Shown one piece after another: positions 34,299-43,769 of a DNA stretch of 64,000 nucleotides. The notes below the pieces were generated by a model. The model was not told where the DNA came from and searched no databases. It was given only the letters and a program-made list of their open reading frames with translations. A program made the translations under genes and the position numbers. Source of the DNA: JAHDDW01 sp964648795 (GTDB lineage: Bacteria > Actinomycetota > Acidimicrobiia > Acidimicrobiales > SZUA-35); contig CAZYMB010000002.1 in the NCBI GenBank assembly GCA_964648795.1, positions 62,001-126,000 on the forward strand. The letters run 5' to 3'. Position 1 is the first letter of the stretch. The number at the start of each line of letters is the position of its first letter.

Positions 34299-36809
34299 AT
34301 GGCAATAGATCCCAAAATCTGGACGACCAAAACAACTGAAGCTCTAACCGTCGCCACCGAGCAAGCTCAATCGCTCTCAAACCCTGAAATTACTACCGAC
34401 CACCTACTTCTAGCCCTCTTAGGGCAACCCGAAGGAGTCGTGCTCCCACTATTAAACCAACTCGATGTTCCGATAGCGCAACTAAAGTCAGAAACCGAAA
34501 AAGCCATTAACAACCTACCAAAAGCATACGGAACAGAGCCATCTCTGTCTCAACAGGTCAGAGGTGTACTCGAAAAAGCTGACTCCCATAGAAAACAGAT
34601 GGGCGACGACTACGTTTCAACCGAACACATCCTTTTGGGGTTAGCCGATACCAAAACCGCCGGATCAACTGCTGCAAGACTGGATCTTGCCAGCAAGAAT
34701 CTAACTGAAGCTCTTGATGCAGTGAGAGGCTCACATCGTGTTACCTCACAAGACCCCGAGGGCACTTTCCAAGCCCTAGAACAATACGGACAAGATCTAA
34801 CCGAAGCTGCACGCTCAGGCAAGCTAGACCCAGTAATTGGCCGCGATGAAGAAATCCGCCGCGTGATTCAGGTGCTAAGCCGACGCACAAAGAACAACCC
34901 TGTACTCATTGGTGAACCTGGTGTTGGCAAAACTGCTATAGCTGAAGGATTGGCGCACAGAATAGTCGCAGGTGATGTGCCAAGCAGCCTAAGGAACCGA
35001 AGAGTTATCTCGCTCGACTTAGCCTCGATGATTGCAGGCGCCAAATTTCGTGGCGAATTCGAAGAACGTCTGAAAGCCGTCCTAAAAGAAATCACTGACT
35101 CCGACGGTGAAGTCATAACTTTCATCGACGAAATGCACACCGTTGTTGGTGCAGGAGCAGGTGGCGAATCTGCAATGGACGCCTCCAACATGTTAAAACC
35201 CATGCTCGCAAGAGGCGAACTCCGCATGGTTGGCGCAACTACTTTGGATGAATTCCGTGAAAACATCGAAAAAGACCCCGCCCTTGAGCGACGATTCCAG
35301 CAAGTATTCGTAGACGAACCAACTATCGATGCCACCATAACGATATTGCGTGGGCTAAAAGAAAGATACGAAGTCCACCACGGGGTACGCATCCAAGACG
35401 GCGCCTTGGTAGCTGCCGCTGAACTCTCAGATCGCTATGTCACAGGACGGTTCCTTCCAGACAAAGCAATCGATTTAATCGATGAAGCAGCATCTATGTT
35501 ACGCATCGAGATCGACTCGATGCCCGTAGAAGTCGACAGCCTAGAGAGACGTATCCGACAGCTTGAGATGGAACGCTTAGCCTTGTCTAAAGAAAAGGAC
35601 AAAGAATCTAAGCAGCGACTCGAAGAAATAGAGTCCACCTTGGCCGACTTACGTGAAGAGTCTGATGCCATGAAAGCTCACTGGCAAAATGAGAAAGAAG
35701 CAATTTCTAGCATTCAGTCCCTCAAAGAAAGCCATGACGTCTTAATCCGAGAAGTTGAAACCGAAGCCGACTTAGAAAGAGCTGCAAAAATTCGCTACGG
35801 GGAACTACCCGAACTACAAACACAAATCGAAGAAGCTTCAGCGAAGCTTTCAGAACTTCAAGCCGACAAAGTAATGCTCAAAGAAGAAGTCGAAGAAACT
35901 GACATTGCCAAAGTAGTTAGCAAATGGACCGGGGTGCCTGCCACGCGACTAGTGGAAGCAGAAAGCCAGAAGCTACTGCGCCTAGAAGAGGAACTTGGAA
36001 AAAGAGTTATTGGGCAGACAAAACCTGTTGAAGCTGTATCTAATGCAATAAGACGAAGCCGTACAGGCCTAGCCGACCGCAACAGACCTATCGGGAGCTT
36101 TCTCTTCCTGGGCCCAACTGGTGTTGGCAAAACTGAATTAGCCAGAACTTTAGCTGACTTCTTGTTTGACGACGAGAGAGCGATGATCAGAATCGACATG
36201 TCTGAATATATGGAGAAACACTCTGTCTCAAGACTTATTGGTTCGCCCCCAGGTTACGTTGGCTACGAACAAGGCGGCCAGCTAACTGAAGTGATCCGTC
36301 GCCGACCATATGCTGTGCTTCTTCTAGACGAAGTTGAAAAAGCACACCCAGATGTGTTCAACGTCCTGCTCCAACTACTAGATGACGGTCGCCTGACCGA
36401 CGGTCAAGGCAGAACTGTCGACTTCACAAACGTCGTACTGATCATGACATCGAACCTGCCAGGTGACCCCGTGGAGTTCTTCAGACCCGAATTCGTCAAC
36501 CGTATTGATGACATTGTTCGCTTCGACGCATTAACCGAAGACAACTTGACCAAAATTGTGTCTATTCAATTAGACATACTTATCAAACGACTAGCTGATA
36601 AAGACATCTTGCTAGAAGTAGATGAAGAAGCAATGCAGCACCTAGCAACAATTGGATATGACCCAACATTTGGAGCTAGGCCCCTAAAACGTCTAATCCA
36701 AAGAGAGTTAGTCGACAAGATTGCTGTCGAATTGTTAGACGAAAGTGTCAAAGAGGGGGACAAACTGTTTGTCACCGTTAAAGCTGGCGAAATAGTAATC
36801 AGCACATAG
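34299..36809 (+). CDS. clpB: ATP-dependent disaggregase ClpB
   Basis: 836 residues. N-domain ('TTDHLLLALLGQ', ~28), AAA-1 with GEPGVGKT and 'ITFIDEMHTVVGAG', the ClpB coiled-coil M-domain (~400-530), AAA-2 with GPTGVGKT and 'LLLDEVEKAHPDVFNVLLQ', sensor 'IMTSN'. It resolves protein aggregates with DnaK. There is no IGL/F ClpP-binding loop evident. Between 'MTSN' and 'FRPEFVNRID' only nine residues remain, versus ~30 in E. coli ClpB, a shortened loop. No CIRCE or HAIR box was recognised upstream. Confidence 0.95.
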   Translation: MAIDPKIWTTKTTEALTVATEQAQSLSNPEITTDHLLLALLGQPEGVVLPLLNQLDVPIAQLKSETEKAINNLPKAYGTEPSLSQQVRGVLEKADSHRKQMGDDYVSTEHILLGLADTKTAGSTAARLDLASKNLTEALDAVRGSHRVTSQDPEGTFQALEQYGQDLTEAARSGKLDPVIGRDEEIRRVIQVLSRRTKNNPVLIGEPGVGKTAIAEGLAHRIVAGDVPSSLRNRRVISLDLASMIAGAKFRGEFEERLKAVLKEITDSDGEVITFIDEMHTVVGAGAGGESAMDASNMLKPMLARGELRMVGATTLDEFRENIEKDPALERRFQQVFVDEPTIDATITILRGLKERYEVHHGVRIQDGALVAAAELSDRYVTGRFLPDKAIDLIDEAASMLRIEIDSMPVEVDSLERRIRQLEMERLALSKEKDKESKQRLEEIESTLADLREESDAMKAHWQNEKEAISSIQSLKESHDVLIREVETEADLERAAKIRYGELPELQTQIEEASAKLSELQADKVMLKEEVEETDIAKVVSKWTGVPATRLVEAESQKLLRLEEELGKRVIGQTKPVEAVSNAIRRSRTGLADRNRPIGSFLFLGPTGVGKTELARTLADFLFDDERAMIRIDMSEYMEKHSVSRLIGSPPGYVGYEQGGQLTEVIRRRPYAVLLLDEVEKAHPDVFNVLLQLLDDGRLTDGQGRTVDFTNVVLIMTSNLPGDPVEFFRPEFVNRIDDIVRFDALTEDNLTKIVSIQLDILIKRLADKDILLEVDEEAMQHLATIGYDPTFGARPLKRLIQRELVDKIAVELLDESVKEGDKLFVTVKAGEIVIST

Positions 36810-36874
36810 TTTTCTAGGCGCTAAGGCGCTGCGAAATAAACTTTGCATATTCCGGAGGCCACTCTTTGCAAAAT

Positions 36875-37666
36875 TCAGCTCGTTAAACCCAACTTTTCGA
36901 GTCGTGTCTCGGTGTAACAATAATCAGGTATCTGTGTCTTGATCTGTTCGTGTAACTCTGGCAACTTCGACCAGTGAACCCCACTTCTATGATGGTGCGC
37001 CGTGTGGTAGCCCAAGTTGCCGGTCAAGAAGTTATATAGCTTGTCCATCTTGTTATATGAGGCTGCAAATTCATCGTCGGTATCTAACTCGGCGTGATGA
37101 CCATAAGTTACTAGACAGGTGTACAGGAAGCTAAGAGTCATTGGGATGACAAATACTAGAAGGGCGTTAAGTGGTTTGAAGAAGATGAGCGCTGCCAATA
37201 TCCCCACCGTAACTGCAGTGAATGTCACATACTCACTTCTCTTTTTCGGGTATCTCTCTCCAACTTTGTAAGCCCTCGGATGTGCGGTCAAAGCTATTGA
37301 AAATGTGTACTCAAGCTTGCCCATTACAGTGCCGTCATTTCGCTTCCAACGACTTTCGTCCATGGTTTGATCTAAGAAGTTACGGTGATGACCCATGTTA
37401 TGGTGCAGCACCCAAAGGTTGGTAGTGATACCAGTATGCAGAGCATGAACGAGCTCGAGCATTCGATTCAAAGGCTTACTTCTAAACACATGGCTATGTT
37501 GGTGATGATGAGTCCATGCTGCAATACAGGCCTTGGGAACTATGAGCGCCGCTATATATATGACTAAAAGTCGCGGTTCGTCTACGAAAAAGTAAAGTAA
37601 GAAGTCCACCGCAGTGAGTGCAAGAATTGTGGCAACTGGGCCACGATCTGCTGAGAATCTAAACAA
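36875..37666 (-). CDS. Membrane fatty-acid desaturase/hydroxylase family
   Basis: 263 residues with four TM helices and three His boxes: 'HHHQHSH' (~53), 'HHNMGHHRNF' (~88) and 'HTAHHHRSGVHW' (~225). These bind a di-iron centre that uses O2 and reduced ferredoxin or similar. Desaturation of lipid acyl chains is the likeliest reaction, but carotenoid or alkane hydroxylation is possible. No reductase is adjacent. Confidence 0.85.
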   Translation of the reverse strand: MFRFSADRGPVATILALTAVDFLLYFFVDEPRLLVIYIAALIVPKACIAAWTHHHQHSHVFRSKPLNRMLELVHALHTGITTNLWVLHHNMGHHRNFLDQTMDESRWKRNDGTVMGKLEYTFSIALTAHPRAYKVGERYPKKRSEYVTFTAVTVGILAALIFFKPLNALLVFVIPMTLSFLYTCLVTYGHHAELDTDDEFAASYNKMDKLYNFLTGNLGYHTAHHHRSGVHWSKLPELHEQIKTQIPDYCYTETRLEKLGLTS

Positions 37667-37772
37667 CTTACAAACCGCTCTTCAACTTTAAGAAACCGTC
37701 CTTGACCACTACCAAATCATAACCCAGCCTGGGTCTATAGTGGGGCCGGCTGCCAATTACATGAACTGGAGA

Positions 37773-38360
37773 CTATTGAACGGTCAAGCCCCTTTGGATA
37801 CCACGATCAGCAGGTAAAACAGTAGTTGGATAGCCAACCTCTGATAGACCGTTGCCGATCTTGACGGCGACATTCTCGAAGGCAACCCCGCTGAGGTCAT
37901 GATCCGCATCTGCAGTGCGGTTCTCGGTGTGCAGACCCTGAATCTTTTTCCACGGGTCCTCTAAATCCTTGAATATCCCTATGTCGTATGCAATCCGGTT
38001 TCCAATGCTAGCAACAAGCTGTCCATGTTTAGCTCGAGGTGAGGGTGGTTTATTGTTAGGCTCGACATCTGAATAGTGTTCAGTGGTTGCTTGGTATCTT
38101 GTAAACAGCGACCTTAGTTTGGACTGTGCTTGCTTAAACAAGTCTGGATCACTATCAATCAAGCAAACCTCATCAGCTAAGTCTCGCCAAAAAAGGGCAT
38201 GATCACTCACCACTTCAAGGTAGGTTTCATCCGGTCCAACACCGGCACCAACCTGATTCAGCCAATCCTCAATTGCGACAGCACGACCGAGAAAATACTT
38301 ACGTAAACCTGCTGTTCCTTCATCTAAAACCGGGAGTTGATTTTCATTCGCTTGGTACAT
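37773..38360 (-). CDS. Soluble protein, unknown function
   Basis: 195 residues without signal peptide or TM. It is largely helical ('DLFKQAQSKLRSLFTRYQAT') with a hydrophobic helix 'ASIGNRIAYDIGIFKDL' in the middle. No family recognised. Alone on its strand. Confidence 0.5.
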   Translation of the reverse strand: MYQANENQLPVLDEGTAGLRKYFLGRAVAIEDWLNQVGAGVGPDETYLEVVSDHALFWRDLADEVCLIDSDPDLFKQAQSKLRSLFTRYQATTEHYSDVEPNNKPPSPRAKHGQLVASIGNRIAYDIGIFKDLEDPWKKIQGLHTENRTADADHDLSGVAFENVAVKIGNGLSEVGYPTTVLPADRGIQRGLTVQ

Positions 38361-38491
38361 AATCCGCCTTTAATACCAGAATTATAGCCTGTGGCTCCTA
38401 AAAAAAGGCCGTGTATAACCAACCTCAAGTGTGCTCACACAAACGCTCAAGATTTACCTCTATTTACGTTTATTGAGCATCGTTGCCTAGG

Positions 38492-38497
38492 TATGAT
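38492..38497 (+). promoter_or_regulatory. -10 box (TATGAT) of the second Excalibur gene
   Basis: TATGAT with TTTATT 17 bases upstream; predicted start of transcription near 38504. Confidence 0.4.
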
Positions 38498-38503
38498 CTA
38501 GGG

Positions 38504-38521
38504 AATAGTCCCCGGACTATT
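38504..38521. promoter_or_regulatory. Palindrome AATAGTCC-CC-GGACTATT at the predicted +1
   Basis: Perfect 8-bp arms with a 2-bp spacer starting at the expected transcription start. Could be an operator or a 5' stem in the mRNA. The ribosome site AGAGGAA is further down. Confidence 0.45.
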
Positions 38522-38578
38522 GGCCGCCACTACTCTGTGCATTAAGTTGCTGAGTTACCCTAATTTTTAGAGGAACTA

Positions 38579-39412
38579 ATGAAGCCTGAAGAATACATTC
38601 AAGCTGCACAAAACATAGTCGTTCAACTAAATCAGACCGTGGAATTGTCAGCAATGCGCGGCGACTCTCCAGACACTCATCAGAACTACTACCTCCAAAG
38701 CATTTTCGAACTCCAAACACTTCAGTCTGCATGCCGCAACGAAGGCAACCCCCTCAAAGCTCGCTCATACAAAAAGTCCGAAAGAGCTATCGACATTTAT
38801 TTACAGAGAATCCGAGAAGCTAACCCATATCCAACAGCTGCAACCCCTTCCCCTTATGCAAATTTTAAACACCAAGTGCTGCCGCCAACTAGTGCTCCAC
38901 CTAGTGTCGCTCCGGCCCACGCCAACAAGAAACGAGCAGGCTACTTCTTCCAACAAGCCAGCGGTTTTGCTACAGCAACCAAGTCTTCACTCGCAAATAA
39001 GGGTTGGACTGTCGCAGCCGGTTTTGTCGGCCTACTGTTTATAGGTGGCCTTGCAACAGTCGTTGCCGATCAGAACAACAATGACACAACACCTCTGGCC
39101 GCACTTGTAATCAACCCGACCACAGACACAACAACTGAGGTCAATCGAACTACTACTACTCCAACAACCGAAGCGACGACTACCACAACGGTTCCGCTAA
39201 CAACGGCTGCACCAACTACTGCGGCTCCAATAACAACTGTTCCCCCCACAACAATAGCACCAGCCCCAGTCGTTTCTTATCTAAACTGCACCGACGTATG
39301 GAACAGACTTGGCAGACCAATTGGCGCGAATGAACCAGGATTTGAAGCAAAACTCGATCACCCGACAAGAGGCGTCGTCGGACTTGGCTGCGAATTTGAC
39401 CCTAGAGACTAG
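38579..39412 (+). CDS. Single-pass membrane protein with C-terminal Excalibur domain
   Basis: 277 residues. A helical cytoplasmic N-terminus (~1-85), Pro-rich linker, TM 'GWTVAAGFVGLLFIGGLATVV' (~142-162), a Thr-rich stalk and 'NCTDVWNRLGRPIGANEPGF' then 'LGCEF' at the end. This is the same Excalibur domain as in 22107-22787, but the DxDxDG Ca2+ loop is replaced by 'LDHPTRGVVGLG', so Ca2+ binding is doubtful. Surface exposure is likely. Start has AGAGGAA. Confidence 0.8.
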   Translation: MKPEEYIQAAQNIVVQLNQTVELSAMRGDSPDTHQNYYLQSIFELQTLQSACRNEGNPLKARSYKKSERAIDIYLQRIREANPYPTAATPSPYANFKHQVLPPTSAPPSVAPAHANKKRAGYFFQQASGFATATKSSLANKGWTVAAGFVGLLFIGGLATVVADQNNNDTTPLAALVINPTTDTTTEVNRTTTTPTTEATTTTTVPLTTAAPTTAAPITTVPPTTIAPAPVVSYLNCTDVWNRLGRPIGANEPGFEAKLDHPTRGVVGLGCEFDPRD

Positions 39413-40020
39413 TACTTAGCTGGGTCTTCCAAAGCTTCGATCATGTCGAGCGCTTTGCCAATGTTGTCGAATGGAATCCCCGACAACACATCTGGTGACA
39501 AATTCCACCACTCAGAGGCCAACAAACGTTGCACTGTCTCAGGGTCGAAACGGTGACGGATATGTTTTGCTGGCACACCACCGACAATTGAATACGGCTC
39601 AACGTCTTTAACGACGACAGCACCACCGGCAACAATCGCTCCAGTCCCTACCTTGACCCCCGCTTTAATAATAGCAAGGCTGCCAATCCAGACATCGTGG
39701 CCAATATCAACACCAGTAGGGCGATTGAACTTGGTCTGCTCAAACTCTTCAGGCAGAGCAAAGTGAAGTTTGTTGTACTGGAACGGGCTAGAACTTAACC
39801 AGTCAATTGGGTGATCCACCGCTCCAACCTCGGCTCGTTTACCTATCGAACAGTAACGACCAATCTTAGACGTACGATAAATGGTGGTCTGATCGTTAAT
39901 GTACGAAAAGCCACCGATGTGACATTTCCCTTTGATCCGTACGGCACCATATGTTCTAATTGGGGCTTCTAACTTTGTCGACTCGTCGATGTTAGATGCT
40001 TTCGAAATTTTGTTTTCTAT
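39409..40020 (-). CDS. CatB-type hexapeptide-repeat acetyltransferase, non-canonical start
   Basis: A GTG at 39819 gives only 136 residues, but the same frame continues upstream with clear left-handed beta-helix sequence: 'RTYGAVRIKGKCHIGGFSYI' and 'TSKIGRYCSIGKRAEVG'. The frame is open to a TAG at 40042-40044 and contains no ATG/GTG/TTG before 39819. The likely start is ATA 40020 or a nearby ATT/ATC, or a mutated start. Motifs 'GVDIGHDVWIGSLAIIKAGV' and 'SIVGGVPAKHI' mark a CatB/VatD-like O-acetyltransferase using acetyl-CoA. It follows a glycosyltransferase directly, so it probably decorates the surface glycan. Confidence 0.75.
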   Translation of the reverse strand: MENKISKASNIDESTKLEAPIRTYGAVRIKGKCHIGGFSYINDQTTIYRTSKIGRYCSIGKRAEVGAVDHPIDWLSSSPFQYNKLHFALPEEFEQTKFNRPTGVDIGHDVWIGSLAIIKAGVKVGTGAIVAGGAVVVKDVEPYSIVGGVPAKHIRHRFDPETVQRLLASEWWNLSPDVLSGIPFDNIGKALDMIEALEDPAKY

Positions 40021-40044
40021 GTCACTAGCGATTGGCTTAAACTA

Positions 40045-41163
40045 TCACAACAGCTGGCTTGAAGCTGGAGTAGATAGCTCATTTAGGTAAACCACTGGCT
40101 CAAGATCCAGAATCTCAGCTAAACGATCTGACCAGCGTTCGACACCATATTCGACTTCGAATATCTCTTTGGTGAACTTTGCCAAATCATTGCGGTGATG
40201 CTTGGGAGTGTCTGCCAGTGCAATCGCTTCAGAAACACAGTCAGCCTGGCTCTTAGAAGAAGTAATAGATAGGCCAGGCTCGAAGCCTCCGGCTACCGAG
40301 TCTGTAATAGTCTGTGGGATCTCGGCAATAGCTGCCTCGAGAACTTTGTTCTGAATGCCAGTAACTGGACCAAGGGGCGCAACAGCAACCTTAGCCAGAT
40401 GGCGGAGAGAATATATATTGGGGAAACTAGCAACTAGCTTCCATCCATGGTCTTTAACCATGTCTTGCACTTCGGGCGTCGGCCTACTACCGGCAATAAC
40501 AACCTTGCGATCGGCAATCTCGTGACTCATGTCACTCAACACACGGATAGCATTTAGGTTGATTGGCGTATATAGGGTGCCAAAGAACATTAAGTCGGCT
40601 GCTGGGTCCTGAACTAGCTTTCTTCTCTCATTGTCACTAATGGGAGCAAGGTTCGGAATCCACAAAGCGCCTCGACGCTTAGCTTCAGAGTAACCTGCGT
40701 AAACAAACGAAGCTTCTGGAAAGTCATTGCGAGCATTTAACTCAACCTTGCCGTGTGCTTTCGCTAGCGTCTTAAACAAGAACTGTTTAGGACTAGTCGT
40801 AAGACTGGCCCTAATCTTATAGTTCTCACTCATGGTGTCTACGTAGTCAAGCACTAGCTTCCAAGGACCATCATTCAGGCCTTTGTGCCAAGCTCGTGCA
40901 GTAACTCCAATCACAATGTCGGGCTTTTCAGCCAGCAAATGTGACTCCAATGAGGACCAAGACCACAGTCTTGCCTCTGGAACGTAATTGTCCATCGAGG
41001 TAACAGTTGTTAACTTCGATGAACCATGTAAACGTAACAGCGGAACGGCGTCGACTTCAATCCCAAGTGCGGAAAGAATCCGTACCCAAGAATCAACCCG
41101 CCGCCGCTCGCCGTAACATTCACGGCCTAGGTATAAAATACTCGCCTTAAGGCGAGAACTCAT
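40045..41163 (-). CDS. GT4-like glycosyltransferase
   Basis: 372 residues, GT-B type. 'LMFFGTLYTPINLNAIRVL' starts the C-terminal donor half and 'VAPLGPVTGIQNKVLEAAIA' is the GT4 phosphate/ribose-binding block with Glu. The N-terminal half is poorly conserved. It overlaps the preceding LAxTG-protein gene by 4 bp (ATGA), indicating translational coupling, and precedes the acetyltransferase. A role in building a surface glycan, perhaps on that protein, is plausible. Confidence 0.78.
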   Translation of the reverse strand: MSSRLKASILYLGRECYGERRRVDSWVRILSALGIEVDAVPLLRLHGSSKLTTVTSMDNYVPEARLWSWSSLESHLLAEKPDIVIGVTARAWHKGLNDGPWKLVLDYVDTMSENYKIRASLTTSPKQFLFKTLAKAHGKVELNARNDFPEASFVYAGYSEAKRRGALWIPNLAPISDNERRKLVQDPAADLMFFGTLYTPINLNAIRVLSDMSHEIADRKVVIAGSRPTPEVQDMVKDHGWKLVASFPNIYSLRHLAKVAVAPLGPVTGIQNKVLEAAIAEIPQTITDSVAGGFEPGLSITSSKSQADCVSEAIALADTPKHHRNDLAKFTKEIFEVEYGVERWSDRLAEILDLEPVVYLNELSTPASSQLL

Positions 41164-41417
41164 GCCTGAGCTGTTTTTCGCTTTTGAGTAGCTAGGACAA
41201 CAAGACCAGCACCAAGTACTAGTGCTCCTGCCAATGCAACATCTGCTGTCTCAACACCGGTGAACGCTAGTTCGCCTGCGCCGCCTGCTGCACCACCGAA
41301 GCCGTCACCGGCACCGTATGAAGCATCAGCACCGTATTCCTGAGCCGAAGCTGCAGAAGCGGTAAGAGCTGTAGAAGCTGCTACTACTGGGATAATCATT
41401 AATTTTTTTAGTTTCAT
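41160..41417 (-). CDS. Small surface protein with LAxTG sortase signal
   Basis: 85 residues. Signal peptide with a site near 'ASAAS-AQE' (~25), a short Gly/Ala/Tyr/Asp segment ('GADASYGAGDGFGGAAGG'), then 'LAFTG' (~51-55), a hydrophobic helix (~60-77) and basic tail 'QKRKTAQA'. This is the layout of a class E/LAxTG cell-wall sorting signal. Only ~25 residues would remain exposed after processing. The ATGA overlap couples it to the downstream glycosyltransferase. No sortase is in the window. Confidence 0.75.
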   Translation of the reverse strand: MKLKKLMIIPVVAASTALTASAASAQEYGADASYGAGDGFGGAAGGAGELAFTGVETADVALAGALVLGAGLVVLATQKRKTAQA

Positions 41418-41496
41418 AACTTATTAGTTCGACCTGGAAACGTCGACATTTAGCAGTTTTCAAAAAATTCGACAGATTAGGACCGTTGAACTAACT

Positions 41497-43683
41497 CTAT
41501 GAATCGAAATCGACTGTAGACAGCCTGTTTTCGCCGCTCACAGACCAGTTTTGGTCACCGACAACGATCTCTAAATCTCGGGTAATAGCCGCAGGAGGCA
41601 ATAGAAACTCAAGCTCAGCCTGTGGTGCTCGCCAGTCGCTGTAATTGAATATCAGCTCAACTGACTCCCCAGCCGCAATTGCGGTTCCAACCAAAGAAAC
41701 TGCGTGACCCTTCTCTTGATCTCTAAAGACAAAGTTTGTATCTACAAACTCGCCGACATTGTTGCGGCGTATTTTTACGCTGTCTGCGTGAACTGGTGCA
41801 TAAGACACAGTCCTGACAATGTTCTCACCCTCTACACCGACATTACCCAACACATAACTAGGAAGCGCAACCGTTGCTGTATTTCTATATGTCACCTTTA
41901 GCTGCGGTTCGGTGTCAGATTCTGAATCCCAAACTAGCTGAGCGTCGCGCTCTAGATATGGGTCAAGCTTGTCCAAGCCAACGTTCTGCTCGATTACACC
42001 AAAGAAATTTCGACCCTCTAGTGGAGGAAGGTACCCAGTCGTTCCCAACTGACGGAAAGCATCTCTGGCAGATTCTTCGGCCGGCACAAAGATAAGTTCG
42101 CCTGCTGCAATTGTTTCGTTCAACTCAAGAAAGTCAGCTTCACCCAAGTTCAGGTCATCGCCTTGAAAGCTGGCTACCGTCGTGTCGAGAATATCTTCAA
42201 GAAGGTCTACTCTTTCACCCAATGAAATGTCGACCTGATATTGGCCTCTTACTAAGAACTCAAATAGCTCGTCGCCCTCTAGTGTCTCATCCTCGACCTC
42301 AAAGCCACCTGCGAGCGATACTAGCTGTGATAAACCTCTTGGGCCGACTAGAACTACACCATCAAATTCACTGGTGTTTGTAGCTTGAGAAGCCAAATCC
42401 ATAGCAATATCTGCGACCAGCTCCCCATCTGGAGTGGCGCCAATATCTTGGAAATGTCGGTCCAGTTCGTACGGTGTCCATATGAAGTCTTCACCTGGCA
42501 CAGCATCGGTAGTAGCTTGCACTTCTTCGATTTCGTTGTTCAATGGGATTGCTCTTCCCGACTCAACTAGATCAATGTCACCATCGGAAACTTCCACACT
42601 TGCCCAGTTTGTTATTAGTCCACCAAGGCCTCTTACCTCGGCGGTCGTGAAGGCAAGTACCAGATACGTCTGCGGAGCGTTGTAGCCAAGCAAGTCATCA
42701 AAGTGTTCTATTGCTGGACAAATGTTTTCAATAGAACCTACCTGTTCAAGTTCGGCGTATGCAATGTCTAACCCTTGACGAACTTGTGGCAAAAGGAACC
42801 TTTGATTCTGGGCCGCAACAACAGTGTTTTGAAAGTTGGCGACATCAACGCAAAGTTCTGCAGACTTAGCGAAGTCGATCTGTGTCGCTAGCTCGATACC
42901 GATCCGCGAATCTGCGTCTAGCTCTGCTGCATCAATGATCTCTTGAAAAGTGTCAGACACTGTATCTGCTTCAGTCAGAACAGAACTAGTAGCGGACAGG
43001 TTTTGCGAAACAACAGGGAGTACGTTTAGAGCAGCAAACCATGGCGAGTCGAACGTATCTGCAGTTTCTGAAACCGAGTCAGACAAAGCTTGAACAGCCT
43101 GAACTTCGGGTGTTATGCCTGCTGCCAGCGCTCTAAGCTCGGTTAAGTCGCTGCGCACTGCAACACCTAAAGCAACACCCATTACGCCAAACACTACTGT
43201 GGCAAGTCCACCAGCAAGAATAAGCTTGGACCGAGCTGGTCTTGAGAACTGTGTTAGCCGAATAGCAACGGCAATAAGACCAAATCCTCCAACAACGAAA
43301 ACCGATGATAAGTCGAAGAACTTGTCCTGCACGTTTAGCGCTGCCACTAACCCGAGTGCAACATAAGCCGTAACCGGTACCGCTTTTTCTGCGACACTTT
43401 TACTGGCTTGCTGTGGGTTGTCAGTCGCAATTAGCAATACCAATGCAATCCCACCCAATGTAAGTGACAACGTCGTCGCCGCAAGCACGGCAACTCCAAC
43501 CAAGAACGCCGCACGCAACCAAACAGGCGATCTGCGGAATGACTCTGCCAATATTGCTCCGATAGCAAACCTATATACGGTGTTCACTTCACTAATCGCT
43601 GTTGGCCCTAGGTCACCTAGCGATGCCCACCCAAAAGCCGGCACCAAAACAAGCAACGCTATGAAAAAGTCTCTTTTGTTCAC
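41497..43683 (-). CDS. DUF4012 membrane protein
   Basis: 728 residues from GTG 43683. Several N-terminal TM helices (~1-185), then the extracytoplasmic DUF4012 domain, including 'YNAPQTYLVLAFTTAEVRGLGGLITNWA' (in part: TAEVRGLGG). DUF4012 proteins commonly neighbour glycosyltransferases and exopolysaccharide genes in Actinobacteria, role unknown. A minus-strand TATATT in the divergent gap ~16-20 bases upstream may be its -10. Heads the minus-strand arm of the glycopolymer locus. Confidence 0.85.
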   Translation of the reverse strand: MNKRDFFIALLVLVPAFGWASLGDLGPTAISEVNTVYRFAIGAILAESFRRSPVWLRAAFLVGVAVLAATTLSLTLGGIALVLLIATDNPQQASKSVAEKAVPVTAYVALGLVAALNVQDKFFDLSSVFVVGGFGLIAVAIRLTQFSRPARSKLILAGGLATVVFGVMGVALGVAVRSDLTELRALAAGITPEVQAVQALSDSVSETADTFDSPWFAALNVLPVVSQNLSATSSVLTEADTVSDTFQEIIDAAELDADSRIGIELATQIDFAKSAELCVDVANFQNTVVAAQNQRFLLPQVRQGLDIAYAELEQVGSIENICPAIEHFDDLLGYNAPQTYLVLAFTTAEVRGLGGLITNWASVEVSDGDIDLVESGRAIPLNNEIEEVQATTDAVPGEDFIWTPYELDRHFQDIGATPDGELVADIAMDLASQATNTSEFDGVVLVGPRGLSQLVSLAGGFEVEDETLEGDELFEFLVRGQYQVDISLGERVDLLEDILDTTVASFQGDDLNLGEADFLELNETIAAGELIFVPAEESARDAFRQLGTTGYLPPLEGRNFFGVIEQNVGLDKLDPYLERDAQLVWDSESDTEPQLKVTYRNTATVALPSYVLGNVGVEGENIVRTVSYAPVHADSVKIRRNNVGEFVDTNFVFRDQEKGHAVSLVGTAIAAGESVELIFNYSDWRAPQAELEFLLPPAAITRDLEIVVGDQNWSVSGENRLSTVDFDS

Positions 43684-43769
43684 ACCTACTTATTCGGCCA
43701 ATATAGGTGAGTCATAAGGCATAGGCCAAAAAGACTAATTTCTTTTTTGATTGTGCCGACTGAGATCAA

